The position numbers were made by a program, and so were the translations under genes. DNA of 64,000 nt from positions 1-64,000 of IMG/VR virus record IMGVR_UViG_3300025778_000016. One strand, written 5' to 3'. Of the stretch, positions 1 to 8,700 are shown one piece after another (within the stretch, counting starts at the first letter, position 1; each line of letters begins with the position of its first letter). Under the pieces are notes generated by a model, which was given only the letters and a program-made list of their open reading frames with translations, made no database searches and was not told the DNA's origin. This DNA comes from a virus.

Positions 1-667
1 CAATATGAAAATTGTTCTTAAATTGAAAGTTTTTAGCACTGTCTAATACTTCAAACTTCATTATGTCTGCTAATGTACTGCTACCATAAGCAACCATACC
101 CATTAAAATATATTCTTCATCTAATGGTTTAAGTCCCACACGTTTTGTCATAGCACTATAGAATAGTCCTATACTATCAGGGTAACTCTTGCTCCATAGT
201 TTTTTATACTGTGCTATGCCATGACGATTGTAACGTGCGTCCCATATACTAATTGTGTCCATTTCACCAATAGCATCAATAACAACTACGGTTGCGTCAG
301 TGAAATGACTTGTTTGGAATCCAGCAGCAGCATGGCATTTGTGATGACTATGTGTGTTTACAGGCTCATTATCAAACAGTTCCATGACAGTTTTGCCTAT
401 AACACGTTCGGCTTTAGGATAGTCTAAACTTTGACCTGCACGAATTTGTCGAAATAATTTTAACCAGGGTTTTTCATAGTAATTAAGTGTGTAAGGCCCA
501 TGTACATAATTAAGTGCGTCTTCTACTATTTCAGGACACAGGTCTTTATCGTGTTTAACTTTACTGTATCTTTCGCTATGACTGGCAAAACGTATTTCAC
601 CATCACCACTGATAACTGTTAAACCCGCATCGTGAAATCCGCAACTTAATCCTATATGATATTTCAT
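1..667 (-). CDS. Carbamoyltransferase, NodU/CmcH/TobZ family (N-terminal part, cut by window edge)
   Basis: The minus strand is open from an ATG at 667 to the left edge, giving 222 codons of a larger protein. The start reads MKYHIGLSCGFHDAGLTVI, the ASKHA-fold opening of this family, which transfers a carbamoyl group from carbamoyl phosphate to a sugar or antibiotic hydroxyl. Further family marks are HSERYSKVKHD near residue 33, the His-rich HSHHKCHAAAGF near residue 115 and VVVIDAIGE near residue 137. The ATG overlaps the TGA of the preceding microgene (ATGA), so translation is probably coupled. Neighbours point to carbamoylation of a sugar. The C-terminal domain lies outside the window, so integrity is unknown. 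Confidence 0.88.
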   Translation of the reverse strand, partial: MKYHIGLSCGFHDAGLTVISGDGEIRFASHSERYSKVKHDKDLCPEIVEDALNYVHGPYTLNYYEKPWLKLFRQIRAGQSLDYPKAERVIGKTVMELFDNEPVNTHSHHKCHAAAGFQTSHFTDATVVVIDAIGEMDTISIWDARYNRHGIAQYKKLWSKSYPDSIGLFYSAMTKRVGLKPLDEEYILMGMVAYGSSTLADIMKFEVLDSAKNFQFKNNFHI

Positions 668-762
668 TTGTAAATGAATGGGTCTCTTTTGCGCAATTCT
701 TTCAATCTTTTTCTAAATTGATATTCGCGTATAATTGCTTTAATCCAACGTACTATAAACAT
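664..762 (-). CDS. Microgene, 32-residue basic protein
   Basis: A 32-codon frame starts MFIVRWIKAIIREY and ends LRKRDPFIYK. Its ATG at 762 lies inside the last codons of the upstream SGNH gene (stop 753-755), and its TGA overlaps the ATG of the carbamoyltransferase. This chain of overlaps matches the rest of the operon and supports real translation. The protein is very basic with an amphipathic, helical look: a short hydrophobic start followed by Arg/Lys pairs. I do not recognise a function. Small basic proteins ending in a similar DPFIY motif are, from memory, found in T4-like marine phages. Confidence 0.6.
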   Translation of the reverse strand: MFIVRWIKAIIREYQFRKRLKELRKRDPFIYK

Positions 763-1511
763 TTGTTTTCCTCTATGAACTTTAACAATACCCCAGCATA
801 TAATATATGGGGCTTTTCATCATGATGCCAATATTTAGCTTTAGGATTAACGTAGCCCAAAGTTTTGTATTTTGTAAAGAAGGATTCGTTATTGTTAATA
901 ATATTGATATAACGTTTTCTATCAATTTGTTCTATATAAAATTTAAGTTGTCTTGTTGAGTGTGACAAAGGAGTAAACATATGTAATGTGTTACACATAA
1001 TATAAGGAATCTTTAATGATTTTAACAAAAATTGAATTGTTAAAATATTATTAGCACTAATAATTTCAAGAAAGAATCCATAAGATACCATAATTCTATG
1101 ACATTCAGCAATTGCTACTTGTTCTTCGTGATAAGTTCCTGCCCATCCAGCATTTACTCTTAAGTAATCATTTGCGCTTGCGCTATACCAGTCTGCTCCT
1201 GAATTGTAAGTTTCCCATGGCGTAGATTTAATCCATGGAATTTCCATTCTACTACTTTCAGTCCATCCAATAATAACAAATAAATCCATCTTTTCAGGAT
1301 CATATTGCGTATTAATCCATTCGATAACGCTACGCATTACACTGGGGTTAGTCGATCCTGTCATTGCTATGTTAATTGGACGGTATCCAAGTTGTTTAGC
1401 AACTATATTACCAAAACTATTTTCTCTATTATATTTACTGTCATCTGTGCCGTCAATTTCACTACCTGCTACGTCACTTCCGCCAGCAATTAAACAAACT
1501 TTTTCTTTCAT
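753..1511 (-). CDS. SGNH/GDSL-hydrolase-like protein, paralogue 1
   Basis: 252 residues. The N-terminal strand and turn LIAGGSDVAGSE matches block I of SGNH hydrolases (GDS-type turn), with Ser12 as the possible nucleophile. A second conserved stretch is NIAMTGSTNPSVMRSV near residue 50. The end has HHDEKPHILYA, resembling the catalytic Asp-x-x-His block. Such enzymes usually remove or move acyl groups on sugars. It is clearly homologous along its whole length to the 2092-2835 protein, so the two probably arose by duplication around the small SGNH gene between them. The start overlaps the previous stop by ATGA. Catalytic assignment is inference; no signal peptide is seen. Confidence 0.6.
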   Translation of the reverse strand: MKEKVCLIAGGSDVAGSEIDGTDDSKYNRENSFGNIVAKQLGYRPINIAMTGSTNPSVMRSVIEWINTQYDPEKMDLFVIIGWTESSRMEIPWIKSTPWETYNSGADWYSASANDYLRVNAGWAGTYHEEQVAIAECHRIMVSYGFFLEIISANNILTIQFLLKSLKIPYIMCNTLHMFTPLSHSTRQLKFYIEQIDRKRYINIINNNESFFTKYKTLGYVNPKAKYWHHDEKPHILYAGVLLKFIEENKCL

Positions 1512-2095
1512 AATTTTTCCAACTGTTCAACAATTTTGTTCAATACTAAAATATTGCCTGTCTCATTATAATGATTAATTAAACCCTTATTTGCTAACCA
1601 TATGTCATTAAAATTTAACATATTTTTAAATTTATATACACAATTGTCTTCTACATGAAACAAATGTAATGTTTTTTTATTATCTAACATATTATCAATA
1701 TCACGCATCAACAAACTATGTACAAATTCCATATATTCACTATACATGTATTTTTCATAAAATTGTGTTATCACTGATAGTTCAGGATGATTATCAACAT
1801 GATGTAAAATATCATTGTAAATCAAATCACTGTTTTTATGAAGTTTATCTTTACTATGTAATGGGTGTTTTTCTACAGGTATGCGAAATGGACTAGTATG
1901 ACTTACAATAATATAGTCATACTTGTCTAGGTTTTCCCTAGAAAGTTGCTTATGAATTTTATATTCGCTTACTCCTGCTTGTGCTACATTTTTAACTTTG
2001 TAAAGAGTTGTAAGCATGTTTGGCCAACCAAACCCATTGTATTTTTTAGTCCAATCACAGGCAAAACTATCACCAGCAATTAACACACGTTTCAT
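1508..2095 (-). CDS. Small SGNH-hydrolase-like protein
   Basis: 195 residues. It begins MKRVLIAGDSFACDW, a good SGNH block I (GDSF, Ser10). NVAQAGVSEYKIHKQL near residue 35 resembles block II with its Gly. NHYNETGN near the C-terminus supplies a His that could complete the triad. It overlaps both neighbours by ATGA junctions and is sandwiched between two longer paralogues. The likely role is an esterase or acyltransferase acting on a glycan, or a structural relative without activity. It is shorter than typical SGNH enzymes. Confidence 0.55.
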   Translation of the reverse strand: MKRVLIAGDSFACDWTKKYNGFGWPNMLTTLYKVKNVAQAGVSEYKIHKQLSRENLDKYDYIIVSHTSPFRIPVEKHPLHSKDKLHKNSDLIYNDILHHVDNHPELSVITQFYEKYMYSEYMEFVHSLLMRDIDNMLDNKKTLHLFHVEDNCVYKFKNMLNFNDIWLANKGLINHYNETGNILVLNKIVEQLEKL

Positions 2096-2835
2096 AATTT
2101 ATCCTTTATAAAATTATAAAGTTCTTCTGCGTATAAACGATGTGGTTCTTCGCCGTGATGCATGTACTTGGCTTTTTCGTTTTTGTGTCCCTGATGAGCA
2201 TATTTAAAGTAAAAACTTTGCATATTTTCCCATGGTTCATAATAGTATGTTGTGTCAATACAATTTTTATAAAACTCAGCTTGTGCGTTATTCTCACTAT
2301 ACATGTTTAAAGTGTTACACATAATATATTTAAAATTGTGTGATTTAAACAAGTACTGAAGTTGTAAAATATATTGAAATGTTAATATTTCAAAATAAAA
2401 ATTCTGACTGTGCATAAACGGTTGCCAATCAGCAATTATAAGTTTTTCATCAGGTTGAGATCCTGGATACCCAGTGTTAATCATTAAGTAGTCTTGTTGT
2501 GTTAAAGGCACCCAATCAAACCCGGGATATAATGTATCATAGGGTTTTGGCATTCTATAGGGAACATCTATTCTACTACTTTCTGTCCAACCAACTAAAA
2601 AAGTAACATCCATTAAGTAACTATCATATTTTCTATGTACCCACTCCATAACTGATCTAGCAATACCTGTATTGCTTGATCCTGGATATGCGATGTTAAC
2701 TGGTTTATATCCAAGTTTTTTTGCTAGTAATCCGCCAAATGATTTGCTACGGTTTTCTTTACTATCTTCTACACCGTTCATTTCGCAACCAGCACAGTGA
2801 TTATCACCTGCGATAACTAATATTTTCTCTTTCAT
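2092..2835 (-). CDS. SGNH/GDSL-hydrolase-like protein, paralogue 2 (block I Ser not conserved)
   Basis: 247 residues, full-length paralogue of the 753-1511 protein. They share the start MKEK, xxEDSKENRSKSFGG near residue 23, NIAYPGSSNTGIARSV near residue 48, FLVGWTESSRIDVP near residue 79, a CNTLNMY segment, and the C-terminal HHGEEPHRLYA. Block I reads VIAGDNHCAGCE, so the usual nucleophile Ser position holds Asn12, while the sister copy has Ser. One copy may therefore be inactive, or a different residue is used. ATGA overlaps occur on both sides. Confidence 0.55.
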   Translation of the reverse strand: MKEKILVIAGDNHCAGCEMNGVEDSKENRSKSFGGLLAKKLGYKPVNIAYPGSSNTGIARSVMEWVHRKYDSYLMDVTFLVGWTESSRIDVPYRMPKPYDTLYPGFDWVPLTQQDYLMINTGYPGSQPDEKLIIADWQPFMHSQNFYFEILTFQYILQLQYLFKSHNFKYIMCNTLNMYSENNAQAEFYKNCIDTTYYYEPWENMQSFYFKYAHQGHKNEKAKYMHHGEEPHRLYAEELYNFIKDKL

Positions 2836-5084
2836 AACGGTTCCGTTGGTCTAGTGCGTTTAATACTTGATACGCTTATGGTTTGAACTTCTGTCATGTT
2901 TTCTTTTTCAGGAAGCATATCACGTTTGACATTAGAAACTTCAACTTGATAATCTTTTACATTACCCCAGTCGCCAGTTCCTTTATATTCATAATGAAAC
3001 GAAAAATCAATTGTTTCGTTTAGTCTTTTTTCTTCTTCAAGCAAATCTGAGAAGTCTTGTCCACTACGACCTTCTTCTACGTCCCAAGTTGGTTTAGCAA
3101 GTTGGCGTGCGCGTTTAGCTGTGTTAGCTTGTATTCTACTATAATCTTGTGCGTAGAATGGACCTCTTCTGCTATCAGTTCTATCGTCAAATATATTGTC
3201 TACTTGTTTAAAGTCAAAACTAAAGTTAGCAGTCCATTTGCCTTCTTCTGTGATTCTAAATTTATATGTAGCAGTGAACATTCCTGGGCCATATTGACTA
3301 CCAAATTCTTTTAAGTCAATATCAGGATTGAACTTGATAATAGCAAAATACCCACCACGTGTTTTCCATAACATACGTAAGAATGGCCATATTTCATTTA
3401 CAAGTGTATTAGCAAATGGATTATCAGGATTTACTTCTGGAATAATATTATAATCAAACTTTTCATATTCGATTTCTTTAATAACTTTAGGATTATCAAA
3501 TATAATTCTATAATGATCTTTTTCTAAACTTGTTCGTATTGGATAACCAAAAGGCACTTCTGTACAGTTTGTCATGAAATCTAAGAACATATGGAATGTT
3601 TTTACACGTATCATTACGTGTGTTCCACCTTTAGTAAAGTCTTGTGTAATCCAGTGATTTTGATATTTCTGTGCACTGACATTATATTTGTGTGTGTTTT
3701 GACCTACAATTGTTTCGGGACCTAATCCATAGCCTACGCCCGCGCCAACGTTGTTTATATTGTTGTTACGGTTACGCCATAAGAATGTCATACTGTCAGC
3801 AAAGTCTTGAAAGTCTTCAGTTGGAAAGCCTACGATCCAGTTAGTAGCAGCCCATATGCCTACTTCTTTGCCATCACGGAAGTTTTGTTCCATTTCAGCA
3901 ATAGTAACGCCTTTAGCCATGTCATCTAATACTTTTTGACTGCCGCTTTCAATACCATAGTTCAACATGATACAGCCGCCTTCGGCTAGATCACGCATGT
4001 ATTCTAAGTCCATGCGTCCATCACAACGTGCGTAACCTGTCCATTTGATAGGCAAGTTTTTAGCTTTTAATGCTTTAGCAAAAGCACGTAATTCTTTAAC
4101 GTTGCCATTTACCAGGCTGTCAATAAACCATATTATGTCAACGCCCTTGTTGTAATAAAGCCATTCAACTTCTGTAATTAAGTCTACTGCTTGACGTTGA
4201 CGATACTTCCAAAAGTGTGTTTCTTCACAGAATGTACATTTTGCTGTACAACCTCTACTAATTTCACTATTAACACCATTTGGAATAGCGTATTCACTAA
4301 AGTCAATGCTTTCATAGTCTGGCATTGGCAAGCCATTAATATTGATACGTTGATCTTCTGGTTGTTTAATTATATAGGGTTCAGTACGTTCTACACCATT
4401 TTCAACTTCTTCAAGTATATCTAACAATGCTTGTTCGCCCTCACCTACGCAAACATAGTCATAGTATGGTTCAACTTTAAACCAACTCTTATGTGCGTTA
4501 GGTCCACCAACAGCAATTTTAATATGTGGCGCTCTGCGTTTTAATTCTTGGCACATCCACTTAGTAGGTTCTTCACTAATATAATATACACTGAAACCTA
4601 CTACTTGTGGATTCATAGCTATGATTTTATCAATAGCGTCATTTAATATAGGTTCAAGTACAGGGTGAATATCTTTAAGATATGTTTCTCCCAGCCAATG
4701 CCAGCTGGCACTTGGATCCCATAATCTAAATGGCAATTTATTATTTGGACGCCAATCGCCATGATATGCGTTATATGCTTTTACATTCAAATCCATGATA
4801 TGTGTTTCATAGCCCGCACTTTTTGCTATGCCACTAAGTCTTGCTAGACTAAATGGTGGCATATGTGGGCTCCATTCTGGACACAACACTAATACTAATT
4901 TGGTATTGCGTGTTTTATAATCTACATATACTGGAGTTAAGTTCTTTTGTACAGTTGGTTTAGCATATGGTGCGATAGCATCCAACATAGCACGATGACG
5001 CAAATCTTGTACGTCTTCTGTTGGTTTTTCTTCTATCTTTTTGTTTTTCTTAGCTAATGATAATAAATTAAAGTCTAATGCCAC
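2832..5084 (-). CDS. B12-binding-domain radical SAM protein
   Basis: 750 residues. Residues about 60-225 form a cobalamin-binding-like Rossmann domain: VLVLCPEWSPHMPPF, the Pro-rich entry seen in BchE-type proteins, then VGFSVYYIS, AVGGPNAH and VCVGEGEQAL. The DxHxxG base-off motif is absent (DLNVKAYN), so B12 may bind differently or not at all. The radical SAM core has SRGCTAKCTFC (Cys279, Cys283, Cys286), followed by ARCDGRMD, YGIESGSQKVLDDM and WIVGFPTED. A C-terminal part of about 250 residues is unassigned. Relatives do methylations, ring formations or unusual C-C chemistry. The start is GTG at 5084 with GAGGAA upstream; no ATG fits. Substrate unknown. Confidence 0.85.
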   Translation of the reverse strand: MALDFNLLSLAKKNKKIEEKPTEDVQDLRHRAMLDAIAPYAKPTVQKNLTPVYVDYKTRNTKLVLVLCPEWSPHMPPFSLARLSGIAKSAGYETHIMDLNVKAYNAYHGDWRPNNKLPFRLWDPSASWHWLGETYLKDIHPVLEPILNDAIDKIIAMNPQVVGFSVYYISEEPTKWMCQELKRRAPHIKIAVGGPNAHKSWFKVEPYYDYVCVGEGEQALLDILEEVENGVERTEPYIIKQPEDQRININGLPMPDYESIDFSEYAIPNGVNSEISRGCTAKCTFCEETHFWKYRQRQAVDLITEVEWLYYNKGVDIIWFIDSLVNGNVKELRAFAKALKAKNLPIKWTGYARCDGRMDLEYMRDLAEGGCIMLNYGIESGSQKVLDDMAKGVTIAEMEQNFRDGKEVGIWAATNWIVGFPTEDFQDFADSMTFLWRNRNNNINNVGAGVGYGLGPETIVGQNTHKYNVSAQKYQNHWITQDFTKGGTHVMIRVKTFHMFLDFMTNCTEVPFGYPIRTSLEKDHYRIIFDNPKVIKEIEYEKFDYNIIPEVNPDNPFANTLVNEIWPFLRMLWKTRGGYFAIIKFNPDIDLKEFGSQYGPGMFTATYKFRITEEGKWTANFSFDFKQVDNIFDDRTDSRRGPFYAQDYSRIQANTAKRARQLAKPTWDVEEGRSGQDFSDLLEEEKRLNETIDFSFHYEYKGTGDWGNVKDYQVEVSNVKRDMLPEKENMTEVQTISVSSIKRTRPTEPL

Positions 5085-5106
5085 TATGTATTCCTCGTAT
5101 ACTTAT

Positions 5107-6279
5107 TTAATTATTAAACAAATACCCATAATCTTTTAATGAAAAATCTTTTTGACTTTTCAAAAAATGATAGTTATGTTCAACAATTGGTTGTATATTG
5201 TTTTGCCATGTTATCCATTCACTATCAGAAAAATTACATAGTCTGTTGATTTCTTTCCAAATCATTTCAAATCTAGTGTCGCCACAAGTTTCAGTATCAT
5301 AACTTTCATCTATATATGGACTAAATGTTTTATATCCTCTTTCTCTTAGTTTTTGTAAACTATAAGGAGCTGCTAATAATATAAATGGGTGTTTGAGAGC
5401 AATTGGTCTATATGTTTTTTCAGTTAAAAACACACCTTCAAAATAGTCTAACAGACCCTCTATGTTATATTTCTTACTAGTTTTTTCATAGAATATTGTT
5501 TCTGTAACTATGCTAAAGTAACTATCATCATGATATTTTAAATCAGGTACTTCTAAGAATATTGGATTATGTCTATTTTCGGTAATACCGCCTTCTAGTC
5601 TTAAAGGGAATAAATCTTTATGTTGATTTAATGTCTTTTCAACTGTTGGGTTAACTAAAATGCTTTGCTTCATCCAATCACTATGCCCACCCTCAAAACT
5701 ATAGTATCCCTGCTCTATCAATTTTGATTCTAACATTTTAGATAATAATTCAACTCTATGATATCTATGTACCTTATTAAAACATACAAACTTTTTACTT
5801 TTATTTTTGATATTGTAAGTAACTTCACTACCCAAATTGTTTATAAATCCAGGTACGCTTGACAATACTATCATTTCAAAATTATGGCAAGCTGTTTGAC
5901 TCATTCTTCTGTCAAAGTTCATAGTATCACAATATTGATTGTAATATAACTCGCTATCTAAATTTGAACTTTGAAATATAAAATTACTTGCTGGGATTTC
6001 ATCACAGGCATGTACAATTGTTTGAATCTTTCTTACTATGTTTTTTAATAGTGTTTCTGGTGCGCACATAAAAATAAATTTAGTTACGCCTTTATTATAG
6101 TATTCTCTAACTGCTTTTACAAATACTTCTGTGGGTATTGTAATTGGGTTAGGATTACCTGTACAGCTATAAAATACATTAAAGGTATCACTGTATTGTT
6201 TGAAACTTGGGAAGTTTCGTAACGTTGAATTTAATACCTGATGATTTTTACTGTCAGATTCTAGGTCGTAACTTTTTTT
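5107..6279 (-). CDS. Glycosyltransferase-like protein, frame open upstream of first ATG (no start codon; possible -1 frameshift product)
   Basis: From the ATG at 6069 this frame gives 320 residues, but it stays open to a stop at 6280-6282, giving about 390 residues. That matches the two paralogues in this window (393 and 407 residues). The upstream residues align with them: FVKAVREYYNKGVTKFIFMC corresponds to their segment ahead of LMCVN and MLCID. The 6069 ATG is thus internal, and it has no Shine-Dalgarno. No ATG, GTG or TTG lies in the extension, which begins right at the A9 run ending the dehydrogenase gene. C-terminal features are CFNKVHRYHR, YFSIVTETIF, FLTEKTYRPIALKHPFI and YKTFSPYIDESYDTE. 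The last two resemble the nucleotide-sugar site of fucosyltransferase/exostosin-like GT-B enzymes. Donor and acceptor unknown. Confidence 0.7.
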   Translation of the reverse strand, partial: KKSYDLESDSKNHQVLNSTLRNFPSFKQYSDTFNVFYSCTGNPNPITIPTEVFVKAVREYYNKGVTKFIFMCAPETLLKNIVRKIQTIVHACDEIPASNFIFQSSNLDSELYYNQYCDTMNFDRRMSQTACHNFEMIVLSSVPGFINNLGSEVTYNIKNKSKKFVCFNKVHRYHRVELLSKMLESKLIEQGYYSFEGGHSDWMKQSILVNPTVEKTLNQHKDLFPLRLEGGITENRHNPIFLEVPDLKYHDDSYFSIVTETIFYEKTSKKYNIEGLLDYFEGVFLTEKTYRPIALKHPFILLAAPYSLQKLRERGYKTFSPYIDESYDTETCGDTRFEMIWKEINRLCNFSDSEWITWQNNIQPIVEHNYHFLKSQKDFSLKDYGYLFNN

Positions 6280-7463
6280 TTACGAGTATTGCCATAGCTA
6301 ACAATTGCTGTGCTACTACAATTACTACTGTCTAATTTGCGCCATGGATCAATTAATGTTGCGTGGGCAGGCAATCTTAGTTGGTATACCCAATCTTCGA
6401 TATATCCAACTAAGTAAACATCTGTCCAATCAGGTTTCAAATCAGTATCACCTGTATTTGGATCATAATAATTTAAATTGCCGCCTAGTTTTTCAACATA
6501 AAAGCCCACTAGCATTGTGGCACTGCCATTTGTGTAAGGTACTCCGGGCTTATATGCTTTTCCTAAGATAGTAACGTTTTTGCCGTTTTCTAAACAGCGT
6601 TTTGCCATGTTTTCTGCTTGTACTTCTCTAGCAGTCATGATGCTATCAAATAAATCATATCCTAAATTTAAACGATCAGCCATATATCTTAATGCGATGT
6701 TATCACGTGGGTGGCATGCTCCACCATCGCCCATGCCTGCTGTCATATATTTGCTACTCATAATTCTATGAGTGCTATTTGCTAATGCGTTTGTAACAAT
6801 ATCAACGTTAATATTGCCATTCTTTTCTGCTACATCTTGAATCATATTGACTAAGGCAATTTTTGTACTAATAAATGTATTATAGAAAATCTTAATACTT
6901 TCAGCTTCGTCCCATGTTCCTACTTCGTAACGTGGACTATTTTGCATAAAAGTTTTATAAAAGTCAATCAACTGTTTAGCGTCACCTGTGACATCGCCAT
7001 CTTCAGTACCGATAATAACCATTTCTGGATTTACCATGTCCCACTTTACAGTTCCCATAGCAATCAAGTAAGGGTTATAAATGAAACGTGCGTTTGTAAT
7101 ACAGGGAGCAAGTATATTGCGAACTGTGCCTGGAAGTGTTGTACTGATAAGAACAACTAATTGATCTTTTGTTACATACTTATTAACTTCAGTTAAAATA
7201 TCTGTGACAACACTATAATCAAAATCTTTTACTGGTAAATGACTAGTTGGTGTTTCACCACCATATTCAGGATCGTGAGCAGTTGGAGCAGCAATAAAAA
7301 TTAAATCACGGCCTTGTACTGCTTGTTCAATAGTACTCGACATAGGAAAATTACTAGGATTTCTTGGTACAATATCATATCCTGTTACATCATAACTTTC
7401 TGCCATTACTTCTGCGCAGTCTTGCCCTAATTTTCCAACTCCAATCATTGCCACTTTTGTCAT
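6261..7463 (-). CDS. UDP-glucose/nucleotide-sugar 6-dehydrogenase-like protein
   Basis: 400 residues. The N-terminal Rossmann motif is AMIGVGKLGQ (GxGxxG, residues 6-15). STTLPGT near residue 108, AESIKIFYNTF near residue 187 and the catalytic-loop GDGGACHPRDN with Cys250 are family signatures. Family members oxidise UDP-glucose, UDP-ManNAc or similar sugars to uronic acids with NAD+. The C-terminal NAD/UDP-binding half includes VTILGKAYKPGVPYTNGS. An AGAGG Shine-Dalgarno precedes the ATG. The end codes Arg-Lys-Lys-Lys on a run of nine A, followed after three codons by TAG. The next gene lies in the -1 frame directly after the run. Likely makes an activated uronic acid for the surrounding glycosyltransferases. 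Confidence 0.85.
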   Translation of the reverse strand: MTKVAMIGVGKLGQDCAEVMAESYDVTGYDIVPRNPSNFPMSSTIEQAVQGRDLIFIAAPTAHDPEYGGETPTSHLPVKDFDYSVVTDILTEVNKYVTKDQLVVLISTTLPGTVRNILAPCITNARFIYNPYLIAMGTVKWDMVNPEMVIIGTEDGDVTGDAKQLIDFYKTFMQNSPRYEVGTWDEAESIKIFYNTFISTKIALVNMIQDVAEKNGNINVDIVTNALANSTHRIMSSKYMTAGMGDGGACHPRDNIALRYMADRLNLGYDLFDSIMTAREVQAENMAKRCLENGKNVTILGKAYKPGVPYTNGSATMLVGFYVEKLGGNLNYYDPNTGDTDLKPDWTDVYLVGYIEDWVYQLRLPAHATLIDPWRKLDSSNCSSTAIVSYGNTRKKKVTT

Positions 7464-7476
7464 AATTACCTCTGAA

Positions 7477-8700
7477 CTATTTATTTTTGTAGTTTACCTT
7501 GTGTATAAAATTATCTTTGTTTTTAAGTACATTTAAGTTATGATTTGTAATCTCTTTACATTTGTCTAAAAATTCAGATAGTTCTTCACTAGATAAATTA
7601 CACAATCGGTTGATTTCTGCTATTATTTTTAATAAACGTTTGCCATCGTTGTATTCTTGGTCATAACTTTCATCAATATAAGGACTAAAAGTTTTATATC
7701 CCAATTCATGTAAAGCAGACAATATGTTTGGGCAAGCCACTAATATAAATGGATGCTCACAAGCAATCGCTTTAAATGTTTTTTCTGTTAAATATCTGCC
7801 GCCGTTATGTGATGGATCACTATAATAATTGGTTTCAGTAACAACACTAAAATATGTATCGTTATACAAATAATCAGTTGATGTATCTAGTGTGGCGCGA
7901 TTAGTTACTAAATCTGGGGTATCCAAATACAACGGTTCTAAATTAAAAATCCTTTCCATATTTGCTTGTAGCAACTCATGAATCGCATCATATCCTTGAT
8001 GACTATGTAGTATCCAATCCCATGTTTTAGCCCAGTCATGATTATCATCAGCATTACCTAAACTTACATGTCCATACTTTAATAAATCATTTACTTCAAG
8101 TAATGCTACTAATACAGGGCGATGTAAACGCCATCTTCTGTTGAAACACAGATATTTTTTATCATACTTTTTATGTTGTAATGTGTTTAAACTCATTGGC
8201 ATGCTAGGCATTACGTCAGGGTTGGTACCTTCGTTTAAATTTCGTTCGTGTTGTAGTTTGTATTCTAATTCCATGAATATTTCAACACGTATTTCAGGTA
8301 AATTATAAAGTTGGCTACATCTCAGAACTTCATTGTACAAGTCAAAGTTGCCTGTGCCAATAATAATTTGTTCTGCTGGTATATTTTGCCCAATTACAAC
8401 GTGTTTATATATTGCTTCTACACCATCTATAAACCCTTCGTGAAAATTTACACACATTAAAAAAGTTTTCTTTTTGCGTATATTTTCTAAAGTTCTTGGA
8501 TTCATAAAACTATCTAAAGGAAACAACTCAAATGCGTTTCCTCCTTTATACTCAAGATAGTAGTAATCATAATCACAGTCTTTGCCAGGAATTTGTGTTT
8601 GACGCATTTGCCAAGCAAGTGTGTTAGTCCAATACTCCAATCTAGTATTATGACTAAATGTGGATAAGTTATAATATCCGTCTCTGTTTAGTAAGCCCAT
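7477..8700 (-). CDS. Glycosyltransferase-like protein (three-paralogue family)
   Basis: 407 residues. Paralogous to the 9550-10731 and 5107-6279 proteins. The N-terminal half has LMCVNFHEGFIDG near residue 80, then IPAEQIIIGTGN. The centre has KYLCFNRRWRLHR, with basic residues suited to bind a phosphate or nucleotide. The C-terminal half has YFSVVTETNYY, RYLTEKTFKAIACEHPFI and YKTFSPYIDESYDQE. The EKxFKxIAxxHPFI block resembles the donor-sugar site of GT10 fucosyltransferases and exostosin-like GT47 enzymes, implying a GT-B fold. No signal peptide, so cytoplasmic. The ATG overlaps the preceding stop. Family assignment is by motif memory only. Confidence 0.62.
   Translation of the reverse strand: MGLLNRDGYYNLSTFSHNTRLEYWTNTLAWQMRQTQIPGKDCDYDYYYLEYKGGNAFELFPLDSFMNPRTLENIRKKKTFLMCVNFHEGFIDGVEAIYKHVVIGQNIPAEQIIIGTGNFDLYNEVLRCSQLYNLPEIRVEIFMELEYKLQHERNLNEGTNPDVMPSMPMSLNTLQHKKYDKKYLCFNRRWRLHRPVLVALLEVNDLLKYGHVSLGNADDNHDWAKTWDWILHSHQGYDAIHELLQANMERIFNLEPLYLDTPDLVTNRATLDTSTDYLYNDTYFSVVTETNYYSDPSHNGGRYLTEKTFKAIACEHPFILVACPNILSALHELGYKTFSPYIDESYDQEYNDGKRLLKIIAEINRLCNLSSEELSEFLDKCKEITNHNLNVLKNKDNFIHKVNYKNK

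Noticed and set aside
221-427. Short plus-strand frame opposite the left-edge gene
   Set aside because: The minus strand is a clear carbamoyltransferase; the plus frame has no ribosome site and no conserved features.
5107-6069. ATG at 6069 as the true start of the glycosyltransferase
   Set aside because: The residues upstream align with paralogues and the ATG corresponds to their internal Met near residue 73-82; no Shine-Dalgarno.
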